DNA of 64,000 nt from Perkinsus olseni (Eukaryota; Perkinsozoa; Perkinsida; Perkinsidae): NCBI GenBank assembly GCA_013115135.1, contig JABANP010000092.1, positions 1-64,000 of the forward strand, read 5' to 3'. Made by a program: the position numbers and the translations under genes. A model generated the notes under the pieces. It saw only the letters and a list, made by a program, of their open reading frames with translations, was not told the DNA's origin and searched no databases. Below are positions 20,343 to 32,886 of the stretch, piece by piece; position 1 is the first letter of the stretch; each line of letters starts with the position of its first letter.

Positions 20343-20486
20343 TTTTTCTCAGATATTACTCCTCCTCGGTCGCACAGTGGCTTCGTACGGTTTTTCTTAG
20401 ATATTACTCCTCCTCGGTCGCACAGTGGCTTCGTACGGTTTTTCCTAGATATTACTCCTCCTCGGTCGCACAGTGGCTTCGTACGG
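20343..20486. repeat. Three tandem 48-bp repeats
   Basis: Units at 20343-20390, 20391-20438 and 20439-20486, differing only at the bases after TTTTTC (TCAG, TTAG, CTAG). Because 48 is a multiple of 3, frames on both strands stay open through the array; none has other support as a gene. Confidence 0.95.
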
Positions 20487-20599
20487 CAGAGGACGAAATC
20501 CTCGTTGCTGGTCACGTACGGATATCCCAATGCCCACCATACGCACTCGGTGAGCGACACTACCGAGCGATCACTCGTTCTTCAGGTCCACACACGTAC

Positions 20600-21790
20600 T
20601 TAGCTAGATGTTCGTCGAACTTCAAATGACGAAGAACAGATGGGCGACCAAGGGAATCATGTGCTCTCCTTTATCGGCAGCGTGAACTTGTCTCCCACCA
20701 CTCATCAACGTCACCAGTTCCGTGGGTCTCTTCACTGCTGACAGAGCCCTCGGGCCTTCAACCGACCACGCTAAATCGGTCAGATCCGTTGGAGCCTCTT
20801 CTTTCCATCCCTCCTCGCGCCGCTCCAGAGATTGGCGGCCACAATTAACTTGAATGACTCAAGTTAAATCCTTCTACTCGACGTGCCATTTGGGACGCAA
20901 CAACACCCAACGTTTTGGATCCATTCTCGTAACGACCGTCTCGTGGCTCAGGCCTCGAGACGATCTGGGGCTCAGTAAATGACCGACAGCACTTTGCAAG
21001 CGCAGGAGACGACAGACCATCAAGGGTTGAAGTCAAGATCCACGGTGCTCCATAGTCTCATCACCCACAGTCTCAACCACCTAGGGTGCCGTTAGGCACA
21101 CTCATCGCAAACTGAGGCGCAGAGTAGTGGAGGTTTGCACTCACAGGCATTAACCAAAGAGCATTGCTCTCCTCGACTAGAGGTCGTGGCTATAGTGATG
21201 CAAACCTGGCACGCAAGGCCGCTTCTCGAGCAACCATAATGGTTGCTCGGTTGAACCATTACCCAGTGAGGAGCGACAGCTATTCTCAACATGCAGTGAA
21301 TGCGCCTCGAAACGGCTGCCGCTGGGGTAGATCGCGGTCTGATACTCACCGTGATCTCATAGCCTTGCCCAACTGAGCTTGCTCATCTCGAAGAACCACC
21401 AACCAACACACAAGCCGTCATGTGTGGCGTGTGAACACCATATTGTATTACAAAGTTGGTGATTCGAGGCGTATGCTTGCACATGGAGAGGAGATAACTC
21501 TGAGTTGAATGCGTTCACTCAGCATTTTCGCGTTAATCCGAGTAGCGCAAATTTAATGAGCGAACTGATTTCAGTTCGCCAAGCTCATTTTGCACTTTTT
21601 CGGAAAACTTTGAAGTACTGCGATTTGAGCGATAGCAACGACGGGGATCCGACTACTCGTATGTTCCACTGTTTCACATCTTTTTTATGATATTATTTCG
21701 ATCACGGAGTACATGAAAATGATGTGAATTAAAGATATTATCCTGCGACCTTCAAAAATGTTTCGCAATATCATCCACATTTTCCTCGGT
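20600..21790. other. No gene identified
   Basis: Only short frames. A small inverted repeat (GAGCAACCATAATGGTTGCTC, 21 bases, near 21227) is present. Confidence 0.4.
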
Positions 21791-21796
21791 CCATGA

Positions 21797-22012
21797 TCAA
21801 GATAAGATACCAAGACACCACGGCCCATCCCGTTCGACCCTACTCTGCTCTGGACGGTAACTACTCGGACGCGGGGGATTTAACGCTCCCCGAGCTTCTT
21901 CTGCAGCCGCCCTCCACAACCCAGGGCTGAACTCCGTTACATGAACTTGAGGGCTCGACGGGGAGTACTGGGAGAGCAAGAATAAGACAGTAACGAAGCA
22001 GCCCAGCAACAA
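21797..22012 (-). CDS. Possible exon with a hydrophobic N-terminal segment
   Basis: 71-residue frame with LLGCFVTVLFLLSQYS near its start, a signal-anchor-like segment, then VTEFSPGLWRAAAEEARGAL. Could be the first exon of a secretory-pathway protein, but the continuation was not found. Confidence 0.25.
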   Translation of the reverse strand: MLLGCFVTVLFLLSQYSPSSPQVHVTEFSPGLWRAAAEEARGALNPPRPSSYRPEQSRVERDGPWCLGILS

Positions 22013-22469
22013 CAGGTGTGCCCTCTGGTATTACAATCCTTCGGCGCTGCCTCGGCGGCGATGGACTCCTATCATCCTCAGAAGAGCCTCCATCATCATC
22101 AGTAGTGGTATCTCTTTCATATCGAGAAGGAGAGTTACACCACCATTGGGGAGGAGGGAGAGGAGAGGGAGAGCCTACGACCGAAAAAAATAGGGTATAG
22201 CTGACATATCAAATGCGAGTTCGGAAAAATCCATCGAACTTCAATTTTTCCCATCTTCTTTCAGAGTGATGAGACCTCAGTTTTCATAGATGAATTTCAA
22301 GCTCGGCAATTCAAAGCAGAATGTCTCACCTCGCGTCCAGGGAGGGCCGCGCCAGACAGGACTGTCACGATCGGACCAGTTGGCGGCGGCAGGATTCCAG
22401 CGGGGCGGCGGTTCGACTGAAATGGGATGACAAGCCGATTCCCAGTCAACCGACGAGGCGAAAAACGAG

Positions 22470-22900
22470 GATTGTGGGAGTAGAACCTGCGACCTCCTAG
22501 TAAACCCCTAGCCCCTCTCTAATTAGCCTCGAGAAGCTCTCAGCCCTCCCATTACCATAGTCACTATCGCTATCATCATCACTGGAAGGGGGCGGTGGAC
22601 GCTCCAGGGGCGGCATCATCCCACCCATCCATCGCCGGGGAGTTCCTCTCCGCCAGGGAGGCGGCATTACCACCTACCAGACGATCAAGTACACCAAGGA
22701 CGTTCTTCCATCGAAAGGTCCCCGGATCGATCCCTGCAGCTTACACTTCCATCCTGCTCCTCCTCCGACGACTCTTCGTCGGACTCCTCCCACTCTTCCC
22801 AAGATTCGTCATCCGAGCTGATCGAATCTTCACGTGGAAACCCCGGACGACGACGATGAATATCCAAATAAACCGCGCCCCAACTCATAAAATAAAAAGC
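22470..22900 (-). other. Acidic coding-like stretch and two tRNA T-arm-like segments
   Basis: 22685-22888 on the minus strand reads SISSDDESWEEWEESDEESS, an acidic run that could be coding. 22468-22495 (minus) and 22708-22732 (plus) carry T-arm-like words GGTTCTACTCCC and CGGATCGATCCC of the kind found in introns elsewhere in the window. Confidence 0.3.
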
Positions 22901-23870
22901 AACCCTGACAGGACTGCAATAATCGATCGCCGAGGCGAGCGCTAGTCACAAGGTCAAGACTATCAATTAGGACACTACAATACGCACTGCTACAGAAAGG
23001 GAATATCATACGTTGCACATGAGTCAACCTAGGATACTTTTTCGGACACTTCTAGCTACCATAAAATGCCCTCTTCTGAGGAGTAAGAATTTCTCATGCA
23101 ATTGACAAACACTCAGCCGACACCATTACAGATGGTAATTGGTTCGGCCGGCCGACTACACCGTTGCCCGGTCGACTCCCTGTTTCGGAGTAACGGGCTT
23201 ATTATTTTCCTTTTCAACTTTTCAGGTGATCGATGCTTTTTCCCTTCCGTCCCACAATTTTCCATGGTATTAAATGATTCATTCCCAAGTTGCTTTGAGA
23301 TACATATATGTTGGGCCGTTATGACAAAGCATACAACCCATCGGGAGACTGTGTAGTTGCCATTGGGAAGCGTTCTATACAGAGTAGGGAAGTTGGAAGA
23401 TTCCTCGCAACCTCATCTGCCGAGACCTCGAGTGAAAGAAAGATACATCCACCCTGAACGAGTCGATAACATAGAAATCCGCGAGGGACCACAATCTGGC
23501 ACGAGTTAGGACTGGAGTGGTAGTACCACTCTTCCATTTCACCGTGGTGGCGATAACCCTCGGCTAGCCTTCGAACTTCGAAGGGATCCCTGAGGGGAAA
23601 TACGAGACTTGTGACACAGTAACTGCTCCAGGCCGTGAGAAGTGGAAGCCCCCATTGAAACTACAGCAACGCAGCGAATCATCATCATCATCATCACCAG
23701 CAGCAGCAGCGACTGCCAACACCAACAACATCCGGAACAACACGGCGACTCCCTATCCAACTACATTCAGGGGCGCAGAAGTTAATAATAATAATTGCCC
23801 ATGCAGACCTTCTCATCATCACCACCAAAATCATAATCATCACCATAGCTACAATCATGAAACACTTACC

Positions 23871-24389
23871 TCATACTCGCCCCTCAGTCTGATAAGTTAC
23901 ATCACAGCGAGAACCCTTCGTTTTCTCGAACTTCCATCCTCGACTCTCAGCAGAGATGAGCGCACCCTCGGCAGCTCCGCGATACAGAGCGCACAAATCC
24001 TTGAAATCCCCAAAGTCTCTTATAAGCGCATCTTTGGCAGTCCAGCAGACTTTCTCCAGTCTTTGCACCGCGACACCAGTCGCCTTGTCGTGAGGCTCCC
24101 CCTTCTCGCTCACGTACAGGTACCGCCTAGTCACCAAATAATCATCAGAATCGAACGACTCTTCGCCGTACCCAGGGGACGTCGGCAAGTCATGATAGAA
24201 ATAAGGGGACTCAACTTCACCAAAGGCTGAGATCAGCTGCTTCAAATCATCTTGGGGAGCTCCAACCTTCACCAAGCTAAGAGGGTCCACGGCGAGCAGT
24301 CTCCCAGGAGCTCTGAACTGGAAAATGCTTTCCTCTAACGGTTTCCCGTCGAGTCGACGATAGCGGTCTAAATCTGATGTGGCGTACAT
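23871..24389 (-). CDS. Unidentified exon, 172-residue frame
   Basis: Long minus-strand frame with protein-like composition: YRRLDGKPLEESIFQFRAPG, LLAVDPLSLVKVGAPQDDLK, HDLPTSPGYGEESFDSDDYL, VQRLEKVCWTAKDALIRDFG. It probably ends before the GTAAGTG donor near 23870. No family recognised. It is preceded by GTAAGATAC-poor non-coding sequence and its partner exons are not identified. Confidence 0.5.
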   Translation of the reverse strand: MYATSDLDRYRRLDGKPLEESIFQFRAPGRLLAVDPLSLVKVGAPQDDLKQLISAFGEVESPYFYHDLPTSPGYGEESFDSDDYLVTRRYLYVSEKGEPHDKATGVAVQRLEKVCWTAKDALIRDFGDFKDLCALYRGAAEGALISAESRGWKFEKTKGSRCDVTYQTEGRV

Positions 24390-24769
24390 CCTCCACCTAC
24401 AAAGAACGAATCATCATAGAAGTAACAATTCTCCGTTCCTATGCGGCTTGGATGACACGATCTTAACGACGACGACGCAATATTATAATGGTCAGCATTG
24501 AATAACTTAATATTAGTCAAATACAGTGCCAGTACTTTCCATATCGCTAGGCGCGCCTTGTGGGGTCCTACGGCCGTGAGCGAATGGCAAAAAAGGTGGA
24601 AGGCCTGATTGTTTGCTTCTTAGGCCGCAAGAGTTCCTTCAGGCTGCTCGGATGCACTCCTAAGGACTTTCACACTTGGCTTATACCACGCACACTAATC
24701 GAATACAATTTTAGTAGTAACAATTTCTAGCTTATACAGAACTCGCAACGCCCTGTCCCCTTCCACAAC

Positions 24770-24964
24770 CTACAGCACATGAAACGCTGGCCAATCACCG
24801 TCTTCCCTCGGGCAAGCAACCTCAAGGCTCTGCATGCCACCCTCATTCACGATTATGGTCAAGTGCTCCTCGTCCGGGTCGGGGCCGAACCGGTTGCCGT
24901 AGCGGCACAGAGTCGAGTTGAGGAGGGCGTCGAACTCGGTAGTATTATGAAGGGGTGGATAGCC
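24770..24964 (-). CDS. Unidentified C-terminal exon (64 codons)
   Basis: After an acceptor TTCTCCTCAG the minus strand reads GYPPLHNTTEFDALLNSTLC, then YGNRFGPDPDEEHLTIIVNE, then GGMQSLEVACPREDGDWPAF and a stop. The preceding segment (25095-24990) contains SFALVAVLTVVLL, a possible membrane anchor, suggesting a type II membrane protein. Family unknown. Confidence 0.45.
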   Translation of the reverse strand, partial: GYPPLHNTTEFDALLNSTLCRYGNRFGPDPDEEHLTIIVNEGGMQSLEVACPREDGDWPAFHVL

Positions 24965-25458
24965 CTGAGGAGAACGACTGTCAGAACGGCGACTAGGGCG
25001 AACGAGGGATACAGTGAAACGGAGCGAGTTGCCGGCGCGCGCGTGGAGGCTCGGGAGAGGGTGTCTCGTGGAGAAGGGAGATTTCGCGTAGCCATCTCAG
25101 CTTAAGTCACAGACTATCTGATCTCTGAGTTCACGTCGTCAATCGGGCGTGAAGCGGCTGAGGGGGTCCGCGCTCACCACAAGTTGGGCACACAAAAGAA
25201 GATACTACCGTAGGTTAGTCTTAATAAGCAAACCACGTTATAAAATTATAATAGAATGTTGTTTCTCAGACTCGGTTGACGCCTCTAACGACGTTCCCCT
25301 AGTTTCCTTCATAACCAATTATCATGAGCATGATCGGAAGCCTCAGCGATCGGGTACTAGCCGATAAGGCTATATTCACTCCACCCCGTACTATCTTTAT
25401 GATAATAAAGGTGGCGGCCAGCCACCTCCAGCCGGTTGCATTGCCCCCCTACTGTCTC

Positions 25459-26153
25459 TTACATCAGTAGGGGGGTTGTGTTGGGCCACTGAGCCGATAG
25501 CGGCAACGAGGGGTGAGTTGGAGAGTAATGCAGCAGCAGCTGACACTCCGATAATGATGAACTGTTTTGGGGACATTCAGGAGGGTCGACTTTAACGCTG
25601 CTTGGAGGAAGGACCGGCGACTCTTCCTCAGGGCCTGTTGACGGAGGCTGGCCAGAAATGTTCAAGCAAGACGCGGAAATACCCCGTGGCCCGACCTTGA
25701 GGGGAAATGCCGCCCGAAGGCGATCTCGCTCGCCTGCTTGGACGAGCGAGAAGTGGATCAAAGCTCTCCACTTGCAACGTGCAGACTGCGTGGACATGGC
25801 GATGGACAGAGGGTGGGAGAACTAGCGATACTGGCCCCAGTGGAGATGTTTCTACCACCTGGGGGTCTGGGTGGTCGGACCACCCTACTCAGACAGCCGT
25901 CACTTATGACACGAATCAATGGCCGCGAGATAATTGCCGAAAACAGGCACAAGGATGTAGCTGTTGATGCTTCACGGATACTTACCGTATTCCAGCCATC
26001 GGTCCGCCACAGTACACCCGGACACTGTTTGGAAGAGCTGATAAATGATGAGGAGTGCAAAAGCGAACAGTTACCACACTGAAGTACACAAGCAATGTGA
26101 TGTATCCGAAACATGTGAATGAATTCAGAAACGACATATTCCGCGTCTTGCAT
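25459..26153 (-). CDS. Unidentified possible exons
   Basis: LFQTVSGCTVADRWLEY followed by a GTAAGTATC donor near 25985, and downstream KVGPRGISASCLNISGQPPS with CPQNSSSLSECQLLLHY (25460-25690). Composition is protein-like but frames are not joined and no domain is recognised. Confidence 0.3.
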
Positions 26154-26704
26154 GGGTCAACCTAAGATATGTTTTCCTCGGATCATCCTTTCTCCTCATC
26201 ATCTTGATGATAATCTTCCATCAAATTAGCGGTCAACTCTGATAGGACCGTTGCTGAAGGCCTCGGATCTCCCTCCACCATCAACGGTGATAACCTAAAA
26301 TCTTGCTCTCTTGCTCAATCTTGCATTTCCTCAACTCACTTGTGAACTCCCTCAGCGTTTCTAATCAAACCCGTCGACAAGTAAACTCCCTCATCACAGC
26401 AATCAGAGTCAGAAGACCACCAGTCATCCTCTGGCATTGCAGCTTGGACTTCAGCTATAAGATAAAATCTCGTAATCTTACCATCACTTGCAATTCCTCA
26501 ACGCACCTGTATTGAAACTAACAGTCATTCCCTTTGCTGCTTCCTTCTGTGTTAATTCCTCCTTTTCTTTTATCCGCTTGTAAACCTTCCGTCCCAGACT
26601 GTATAAATAAAGTAATTTATCATCCAGCGACTTCAACTCACGCCACTCGTAGTACGGTATTGCCATCACGACATATCTGTAATGGACTCACGTTGACCTA
26701 TTTT

Positions 26705-26732
26705 GTATCTTACCATGATCAACCTAAGATAC
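26705..26732. repeat. Palindromic element GTATCTT...AAGATAC, 28 bp
   Basis: Perfect 7-bp arms around a 14-base centre containing TCAACC. GTTGACC lies 16-10 bases before the left arm. Same size as the copies at 38973, 39587, 61556, 61877 and 62418. Confidence 0.9.
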
Positions 26733-27276
26733 CATCTCACCCTTGAAGTTCCAGCAACCGTTGATGAAGTTTCGACACTGATGTCCTCCTAGTGCTATCC
26801 GCGTAAAACCTGCCCCCGAAATCTTGCAATCTTGACAATTCTTGCATTTCCTCAACTCTTACGCATACGGCCCCAAGCACTCCACAACAACCTCATACCG
26901 CCGCCTTTTTTGTGCTTTATTCGCTCGCCCCAGGCGTATCTTCGTCCATCGTGGTCTCTCCCGGCTCAACCCCTCGAGGGTCGGCATGCATTAAGATATC
27001 CATACACTCGTTATCAACCAACGACCGACTTTTCACACGTACTTTCATATGGTCCTTCAGTAACCAGTAGCTGAGCGACAGCAGCCGTCACTGCGCCACG
27101 AAATTATTCCGAAAAATATAACGATAAATAATTTTTTCCCAACACCCATCAGAAACCAAGTACTAACATGCCGAGTGAGAGCGCTCTCGGATGGTCTTTC
27201 AAACCTTGAATTGAATCTTACGAAAGCTCCCGAACTCGAAGAGAGGAAGTAGTCTACTGATCACCTCCAAGCATTT

Positions 27277-27603
27277 CTAATACCCACCGTCAACGCGCCA
27301 CGAAGCTACAAAAATGCAGAAGAATTTTCGCCCATTTCCGTTACATCTCGTTGGCCCAGCGAGGGCGTATCCGTCTTGTCGGCGCCTTCGTGTTCGCCAA
27401 CGCCGCCTCGAAAAATTGCCGAATATCTTCACCAAATTCTGAATCTTGGAACCTGATCGACAGATGTTGACCAAAATCTTGCACTCTCTTGCTCTCTTAC
27501 ATTTCCTCAACGGCATTTGGTCGGCAGTATTTGAGAATTTGACACGCATTCTTGAATACTCGGAGTTGGGCAAGTTGTCCGGCGGGGACTTGATTGCTTC
27601 CAA
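27277..27603 (-). CDS. Unidentified exon(s) after a T-arm-like intron
   Basis: Following the 43-nt intron-like unit at 27604-27646, the minus strand reads LEAIKSPPDNLPNSEYSRMR and, after a segment carrying the TTGAGGAAATG word, DIRQFFEAALANTKAPTRRI ending RPRWANEM. No family recognised. Confidence 0.35.
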   Translation of the reverse strand: MEAIKSPPDNLPNSEYSRMRVKFSNTADQMPLRKCKRARECKILVNICRSGSKIQNLVKIFGNFSRRRWRTRRRRQDGYALAGPTRCNGNGRKFFCIFVASWRVDGGY

Positions 27604-27646
27604 CTAAATACCAAAAATCACCTCCACCGAGGATCGAACCCGGGAC
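27604..27646 (-). other. 43-nt tRNA T-arm-like intron
   Basis: Minus-strand GTCCCGGGTTCGATCC ... TTTTTGGTATTTAG with GT and AG ends. Same layout as the MGAT1 (13611) and DUF1764 (38827) introns. Confidence 0.6.
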
Positions 27647-28019
27647 CTTCTCGGAATCCTACTACGCCGATCACCTTCACTGTTACAAGGTATCATTCAA
27701 TAATAGAACTCTTTTCATGAGGTATCATTTCTCACCATCTTCGAGTACCACAACATCCGTAACTCTCAGAGTGCCCTCTGCTCACCTTCTTTTGTGTGTA
27801 ATCGCCTGGCCATCACTCCCATGGTGGATGTACTGGCAAGGGAGAACAGATCCCTCAATACCGAGGTGGACGGGAACTCATCAGCGAGAGAAACTAGACT
27901 GAGGGCAGAGAAGAGAATGACGAACTATCCACGATCATATGGCGCAATGGTTAAAAATAGTCCGCTAAGAGCTGACTAATAGGCTAGAGCCGACGGCTAT
28001 CACCAGTGTTATAAACTAG

Positions 28020-28740
28020 GGTTCACAAACTGCGTTTCACCAACGAGGGATAGAGCATTCAACTGATTTTGCCAATCGGCCACGATAAGAGCAAAAACGT
28101 AAAGAATTTTTATTCAGAGTTCCAACTACAATTTGTGATCGCTGTTCTCATCTCCCCGTGTGATGCAAGTATGAAAATTAGGAAACAAGCTGAGAACAGG
28201 AACGAATGAGCAGAGTTCAAGCGACGCACCTACTTCCCCTGTTACCTCTGGGCCAGCAGTGAGAGGGACTGCATATCGAAGGTATCATTATCCCTTCCCT
28301 TAGTCCGATCCGATACTGAGTTACTAAAGGAGTGGTATGGAGGTCAACTCAAATTCACATACCATTATCCAACTGCAATGCTCTTTGTAATCGAGCGGCT
28401 ACAGCCTGTTCCGCGTACAGCCGCATCTTCCTCGACCGCCAATCCAATCGAGCCAAGGCGTTGAGGCCCACCGCTAGTGTCTGAATAAATCATCATTGAC
28501 AATGGTATTGTAGCATGAACGCGGATTATCATTAATAACGAGGCTGTATCGTAATTTCATTATCAATAATAGTGTAACACAAAAATACATTGTCAGTGAC
28601 AATTTGTCACTGACTCAGTGACACCGAGAATGATACTGTTGCATCACGAGAAGACGATGAGTTCGATCTCGCCATCAATTATTCATGCACATTCTCGCCA
28701 GTCGAAAGTGTACTGCCCATAATTAATCTCTGCGGCAGTA
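28020..28740. other. No gene identified; local inverted repeats
   Basis: AT-rich. Around 28590-28625 the word GTCACTGACTCAGTGAC and nearby TTGTCAGTGACAA are palindromic; otherwise nothing is supported. Confidence 0.4.
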
Positions 28741-28744
28741 TCAA

Positions 28745-28870
28745 CATCTTGAGGTTGGCCTTTGGGGCAGCGTCGACATCTTGAGGTTGGCCTTGTGGGG
28801 CAGCATCGTCATCTTGGGGTTGGCCTTGTGGTGCACCTTTGACGTCTTGAGGTTGGGCTTGCGTGCTACT
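28745..28870. repeat. Four degenerate 33-bp tandem repeats
   Basis: Units start at 28745, 28777, 28810 and 28843 with CATCTTGAGGTTGGCCTTG-like heads. On the minus strand they give an 11-residue repeat resembling HHKANPKMTML, within a 66-residue frame of no recognised function. Confidence 0.85.
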
Positions 28871-29019
28871 TTCAGTGACACCTTGGACTGTCCACTATCA
28901 GATATCTCCATCGCAGTACAATCATATGGTGCTCCACTCACTGAGTGGCACTCAGTGTAGGAGAGATTACGAGACTCATCAACGTTAGGCAGCGCGGCAG
29001 TATATGGTAAGGGAAGAGG

Positions 29020-29530
29020 TTATGATACCTCATTGAGTCCAGACGAGTATCCACTACAGCCATACGCCCAACACTTGCCGCAGATGGGTCCCCAGACCAT
29101 AATTGTGCCCCCCCCCATTATACGTGCGTGACTGTGAATGTCGGCTGTCTCAGTGGGCTTCAAGTGATGGAACGCCCCATAAGGACCCTCCAGAAAGAAA
29201 TTCTTTTCATCGGAGAAAACAAACTCACCAGAATTTCGTTCCACCGATGACAGGTCTCGAGGCCCATGCTACTCTAGCAGCCTTGTGGGTGGGTTTCAAT
29301 CCCCAACTCAACTTTGTCTCGGCTCCCCAGACTCCCGCAGTACCCTTGGGAACCACCCCACTATCTCATCGCTCACATCCTGACTCACTCCGGGGGCAGC
29401 CACCAGATCTCTCAAAGTGAACTTCCGACGGCCCCCGGGCTCCAAACGCCGCCCTTCCAATTTTCCGTTGGTCGGCCGCGAAAAAAGCTTGTATGCGGGG
29501 CATGGTCGCTCAAGATGAATGGCCAATTAC
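29020..29530 (-). pseudogene. Tc1/mariner-type transposase remnant
   Basis: FVFSDEKNFFLEGPYG and MGGGTIMVWGPI match the part of Tc1/mariner (IS630-like) transposases around the second catalytic Asp. Upstream on the same strand KFTLRDLVAAPGVSQDVSDE resembles the DNA-binding helix-turn-helix. The two parts are in different frames with stops between, and the C-terminal catalytic residue region is missing, so this is a dead fragment. Terminal inverted repeats were not found. Confidence 0.65.
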
Positions 29531-29559
29531 AAAAGTGACCGTCAGCCATAATATACCCA

Positions 29560-30020
29560 GACTGGTACCATCAATGCTCCTGAATAGCCCAGTCCAAGTG
29601 CGGTACAATGTTTATATACTATTGATACATTTTTCTGTACCGTGTCATGGTGATAATTGCTAATATATTACACTCATGAACCTTGTTATATTAAATAATG
29701 ATCCGTACCGCACCATTCCCGATCGATTTGATGATTTGCCACTTCCGTTTCACATTTTTCCACTTCAATTTCACGTGATCGATATGTATCTTTTCGCTTC
29801 CGTTTCACGAAAAAAACCTTTGTTATATTGAAAAGTAAATTAGTGAGACGGAAGTGCCCTTTCATAAAATCAGAAAATTCATAAATTCAATGAATTCCCA
29901 TTATGAAATCATAAATCGTTAGTGAGGGAAGTGGGACCATAACTTAATTTTCACAGGGGTCGCATTTTCGGGGAGCCCCAGAAGGACCACGGGCTTCCAG
30001 AGACGAGAAATGAAAATCCC
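29560..30020. other. No gene identified, AT-rich
   Basis: Short near-repeats such as CACTTCCGTTTCAC and CGCTTCCGTTTCAC; nothing coding is supported. Confidence 0.45.
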
Positions 30021-30744
30021 AGATGTAAATCAGCCTTGGCATATCTTTACTACCTCCTGCCGCTGAAGCTCAGCGTATCTTCTGCAATGGTGGGTGAAAG
30101 CACGAGAGAGAATCTTTAAGGAGCCGCTATGTCGTAAATCGACCTGAGGAGAATCTTTAGGTTGACTCTGGCAACAGACGAAGTAGCTACTACCTTCGCC
30201 ATGCCGTGAAGGACTAAGCCCACTAGAAATGGTTCCGAACTCCATCGGAGCTGAGGATTCTGACAAAAAGGAAACAGTCCTCGGGTCAAAATTTGAACTT
30301 TGAATTTGAACTTCAAATCGCAGGCCCTCCGTCTCCACACTGAAATCGGAGTAGATGAGAAAAAGGAGTTGCGGAGAACGCCATTTCAGAGTTTTCCGCA
30401 ACTTCCACGATCGAAAACAAAATCGACCTCCACAAGAAAAAGTATTGAGCGCTGAACACTGGTAATGAACTAGGCTCACACCGTAAAAAGTCATGGGCGA
30501 GTACTACCGAACCAAACAAAATTTCCATCCCCATCTTAATAGTAACACAAATTTATTCTCAAAAACGCTGAATGAAAATACTTTCTCCCCCTAATGTACT
30601 CTCTCTAGATCAGGATCTTTGGCGCTGAGTATTTTAACCTAAGCCTAAAGTGAATTGATGTCGGTGACGAGTCCACAGCAGCAGCGGTGGTGGTGAACAG
30701 TTCACTCAAACCCAGCGCAGATTGACGATGTTGCCTTCCCGTTA

Positions 30745-31224
30745 TTACCGTCGCTCTTTCAATTTCCCTCCCGACGGCGTTCCAAAATGGAGCATGATAG
30801 ATGCCGAATACCCCGCTGCATTACATGATAGGGCGATTATTAAGGAGGTCCAGGTGGGTATCCGGTCCGGCAGACACAACTGAAAGAGAGGAAATTCGTG
30901 GCGCAGTGGCGCCTCCTCGTCCTGTGTCCACCATCTGTTTCGAATGATGCCACCGATGAGATGAGACCACGTGATAGGTGCATAACAACATAAAATCATT
31001 CCTAAAAATCCCGGGCAGACATCAGAAACGCAACGTCGATAAGATGACACAGGAGTATGATGTCCAGCATCCGCAAATTCACTTCCGAATGCCACGGGAA
31101 CGACGCTATGCATATTGATAGTATAGAAAGGGAATTGAACGGCCGGCCAAAACGCACTCGGAGAAGGTTGCGAGTCGCTCTCCCAGTGTAATGCTCCACT
31201 ATCATGTAAATTCGCCATCGACAA
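30745..31224 (-). CDS. Unidentified frame, 159 residues
   Basis: Open minus-strand frame from ATG: MSMANLHDSGALHWESDSQP, SAFWPAVQFPFYTINMHSVV, hydrophobic FLGMILCCYAPITWSHLIGG and TWTSLIIALSCNAAGYS. It could be a small membrane protein or an exon; no domain recognised. The 154-residue frame at 30030-30494 on the same strand may be linked. Confidence 0.3.
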   Translation of the reverse strand: MSMANLHDSGALHWESDSQPSPSAFWPAVQFPFYTINMHSVVPVAFGSEFADAGHHTPVSSYRRCVSDVCPGFLGMILCCYAPITWSHLIGGIIRNRWWTQDEEAPLRHEFPLFQLCLPDRIPTWTSLIIALSCNAAGYSASIMLHFGTPSGGKLKERR

Positions 31225-31259
31225 CTCGCCACGCGAAGGAAACTAATTATCAATTACTT

Positions 31260-32880
31260 TCAACAACCTAGAGACAGGAGTCTCTGCACACTATTGCGAT
31301 CCATACTAATACAGAAACCAAGCTTCCTGTGTGGACATTGGAAGAGTATACCGTCGGAAAAGTGCGATGTATGCCTTTCTGCTGGACCAACAATAACGAC
31401 AGCACATCGATGTAAGCCTCAGGGTCAGTCCTATCATTACGCCCTCCTCCTCCTCATCATTATTACCTCATTCATGAGAAGTTCTATCTGATCGATTCGG
31501 CGATACTCCAGTCTTCTATACGCCCCGAGGAGGAGCGCCAACTCCAGCGTATCAAATTCCGATATATTTTTCAATATGGCCGGACTGATCGACTGTAGTA
31601 ACTGAAACTGAGAAGTAACTGAGAATTACGCTGAAGGCAGTAGCAGCAGCTGATGACCTTGGGGTCTCTGTAGCGTATCTTTGCGAATCCCAAAAGACAC
31701 GTGGTGAGCTCCCGATGACCCATATGAACGGACATTAACACAGCACGTTTACCTGACACGAAATTCATATTACACGCAGGAAACAATCAGCAAGGAAAAA
31801 TTAATGACGATGATATGACGATTGAAAGGACTACAATTTGAAAGACCATGAGAGGATTCTTCCCACCGCGGAGCCCTCCAGCGAACTTCGCAAGTTTTGA
31901 ATCAAAACCATGTAATTGAACTGGCTGTTGGCGGGCCCCGAGGTCCTACACTATACTAAGATGAAATTCATGACTCAACACACGTGTCGATTCTCCCTCT
32001 GAAAAATTAGCCCAATCCAGTCTAGAACAACCATTCTATGAAATTCTCTTTCTCGCATAGTGATGCCACAATGAAGGTATATCATAACTCTACAAAAAAC
32101 AATGCATCTAACGTTTCTCTGAGATGAACTTTCTCGCAGACGGACAGGAATCATCGAACTCGCCAGAAAGAATATTCTCGAAACCATCATCACTATTACC
32201 CATCATGAGCTCGAGACGAAAGATTCGGCACAACTCTACGTACTTAGCTTGGCCCAGAGGCGCTCATCTCGAACTCCCCTCATTGATGTTCGCCATACCA
32301 ATTTCGTGAGGGCTATCGGGGACTCCATCCACGACTTGGACGAGTGTAACTCCCATCGCTCTTGTTCTGTTACAACCTGTGCAACGCCAGGTGGACGAAG
32401 GGACACAGAAAAAGGCACAGGGACAGGTTCAGCACACTAATTGCCGTTTAAATGGTATAGAGCTATTATGGTGGGGAAAGTTGCGAATTGAAATTCTCGG
32501 TTGAGAAAGACCGATATTCTCATTAACTTGTTTCACTCTTTCAGTCGGACACAAAATCTTCATTCATAAGATGGTCTAAGATTGGAACAATCTGGCAAGA
32601 TTCTCACCCACCTCATCCGCAGCAGGGATAGTTGTGTTGTATCTAACCAGCTTCAACCTCAGAGGTGGAAAGATACGCCGTGCGGGAGCTCGCGTTGTGG
32701 ATATCATGACGACAAAGTAACACTAAACAATTCAGTGTAAACACAGTCCATCAGCTCGTTCAGAAAAGCGCCCAGGCCGATACAATCTACCAGTTCAAGG
32801 CTTGCGTTTTCCCCTAGGAGCACAACTCGAATGAATAGCCAGCAACGCACTACTTGCCGAAGGGTCGCGCGGTAGTAGTG
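31260..32880. other. Mostly unassigned; two coding-like fragments
   Basis: 31640-31760 (minus) reads MSVHMGHRELTTCLLGFAK and 32236-32418 (minus) reads GVAQVVTEQERWELHSSKSW. They may be isolated exons. The rest has no supported feature beyond dispersed 7-mers at 31675 and 32670. Confidence 0.3.
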
Positions 32881-32886
32881 CGAACG

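Noticed and set aside
20273..20629. Proteins with 16-residue repeats over the 48-bp array, on either strand
   Set aside because: Both strands are equally open only because the unit is a multiple of 3; no domain, signal or neighbour supports a gene.
23655..24230. Plus-strand frame rich in His and Asn
   Set aside because: It runs through simple ATC/CAT repeats and opposite a more protein-like minus-strand exon.
29020..29530. Active Tc1/mariner element
   Set aside because: Frames are broken, the last catalytic region is missing and no terminal inverted repeats flank it.
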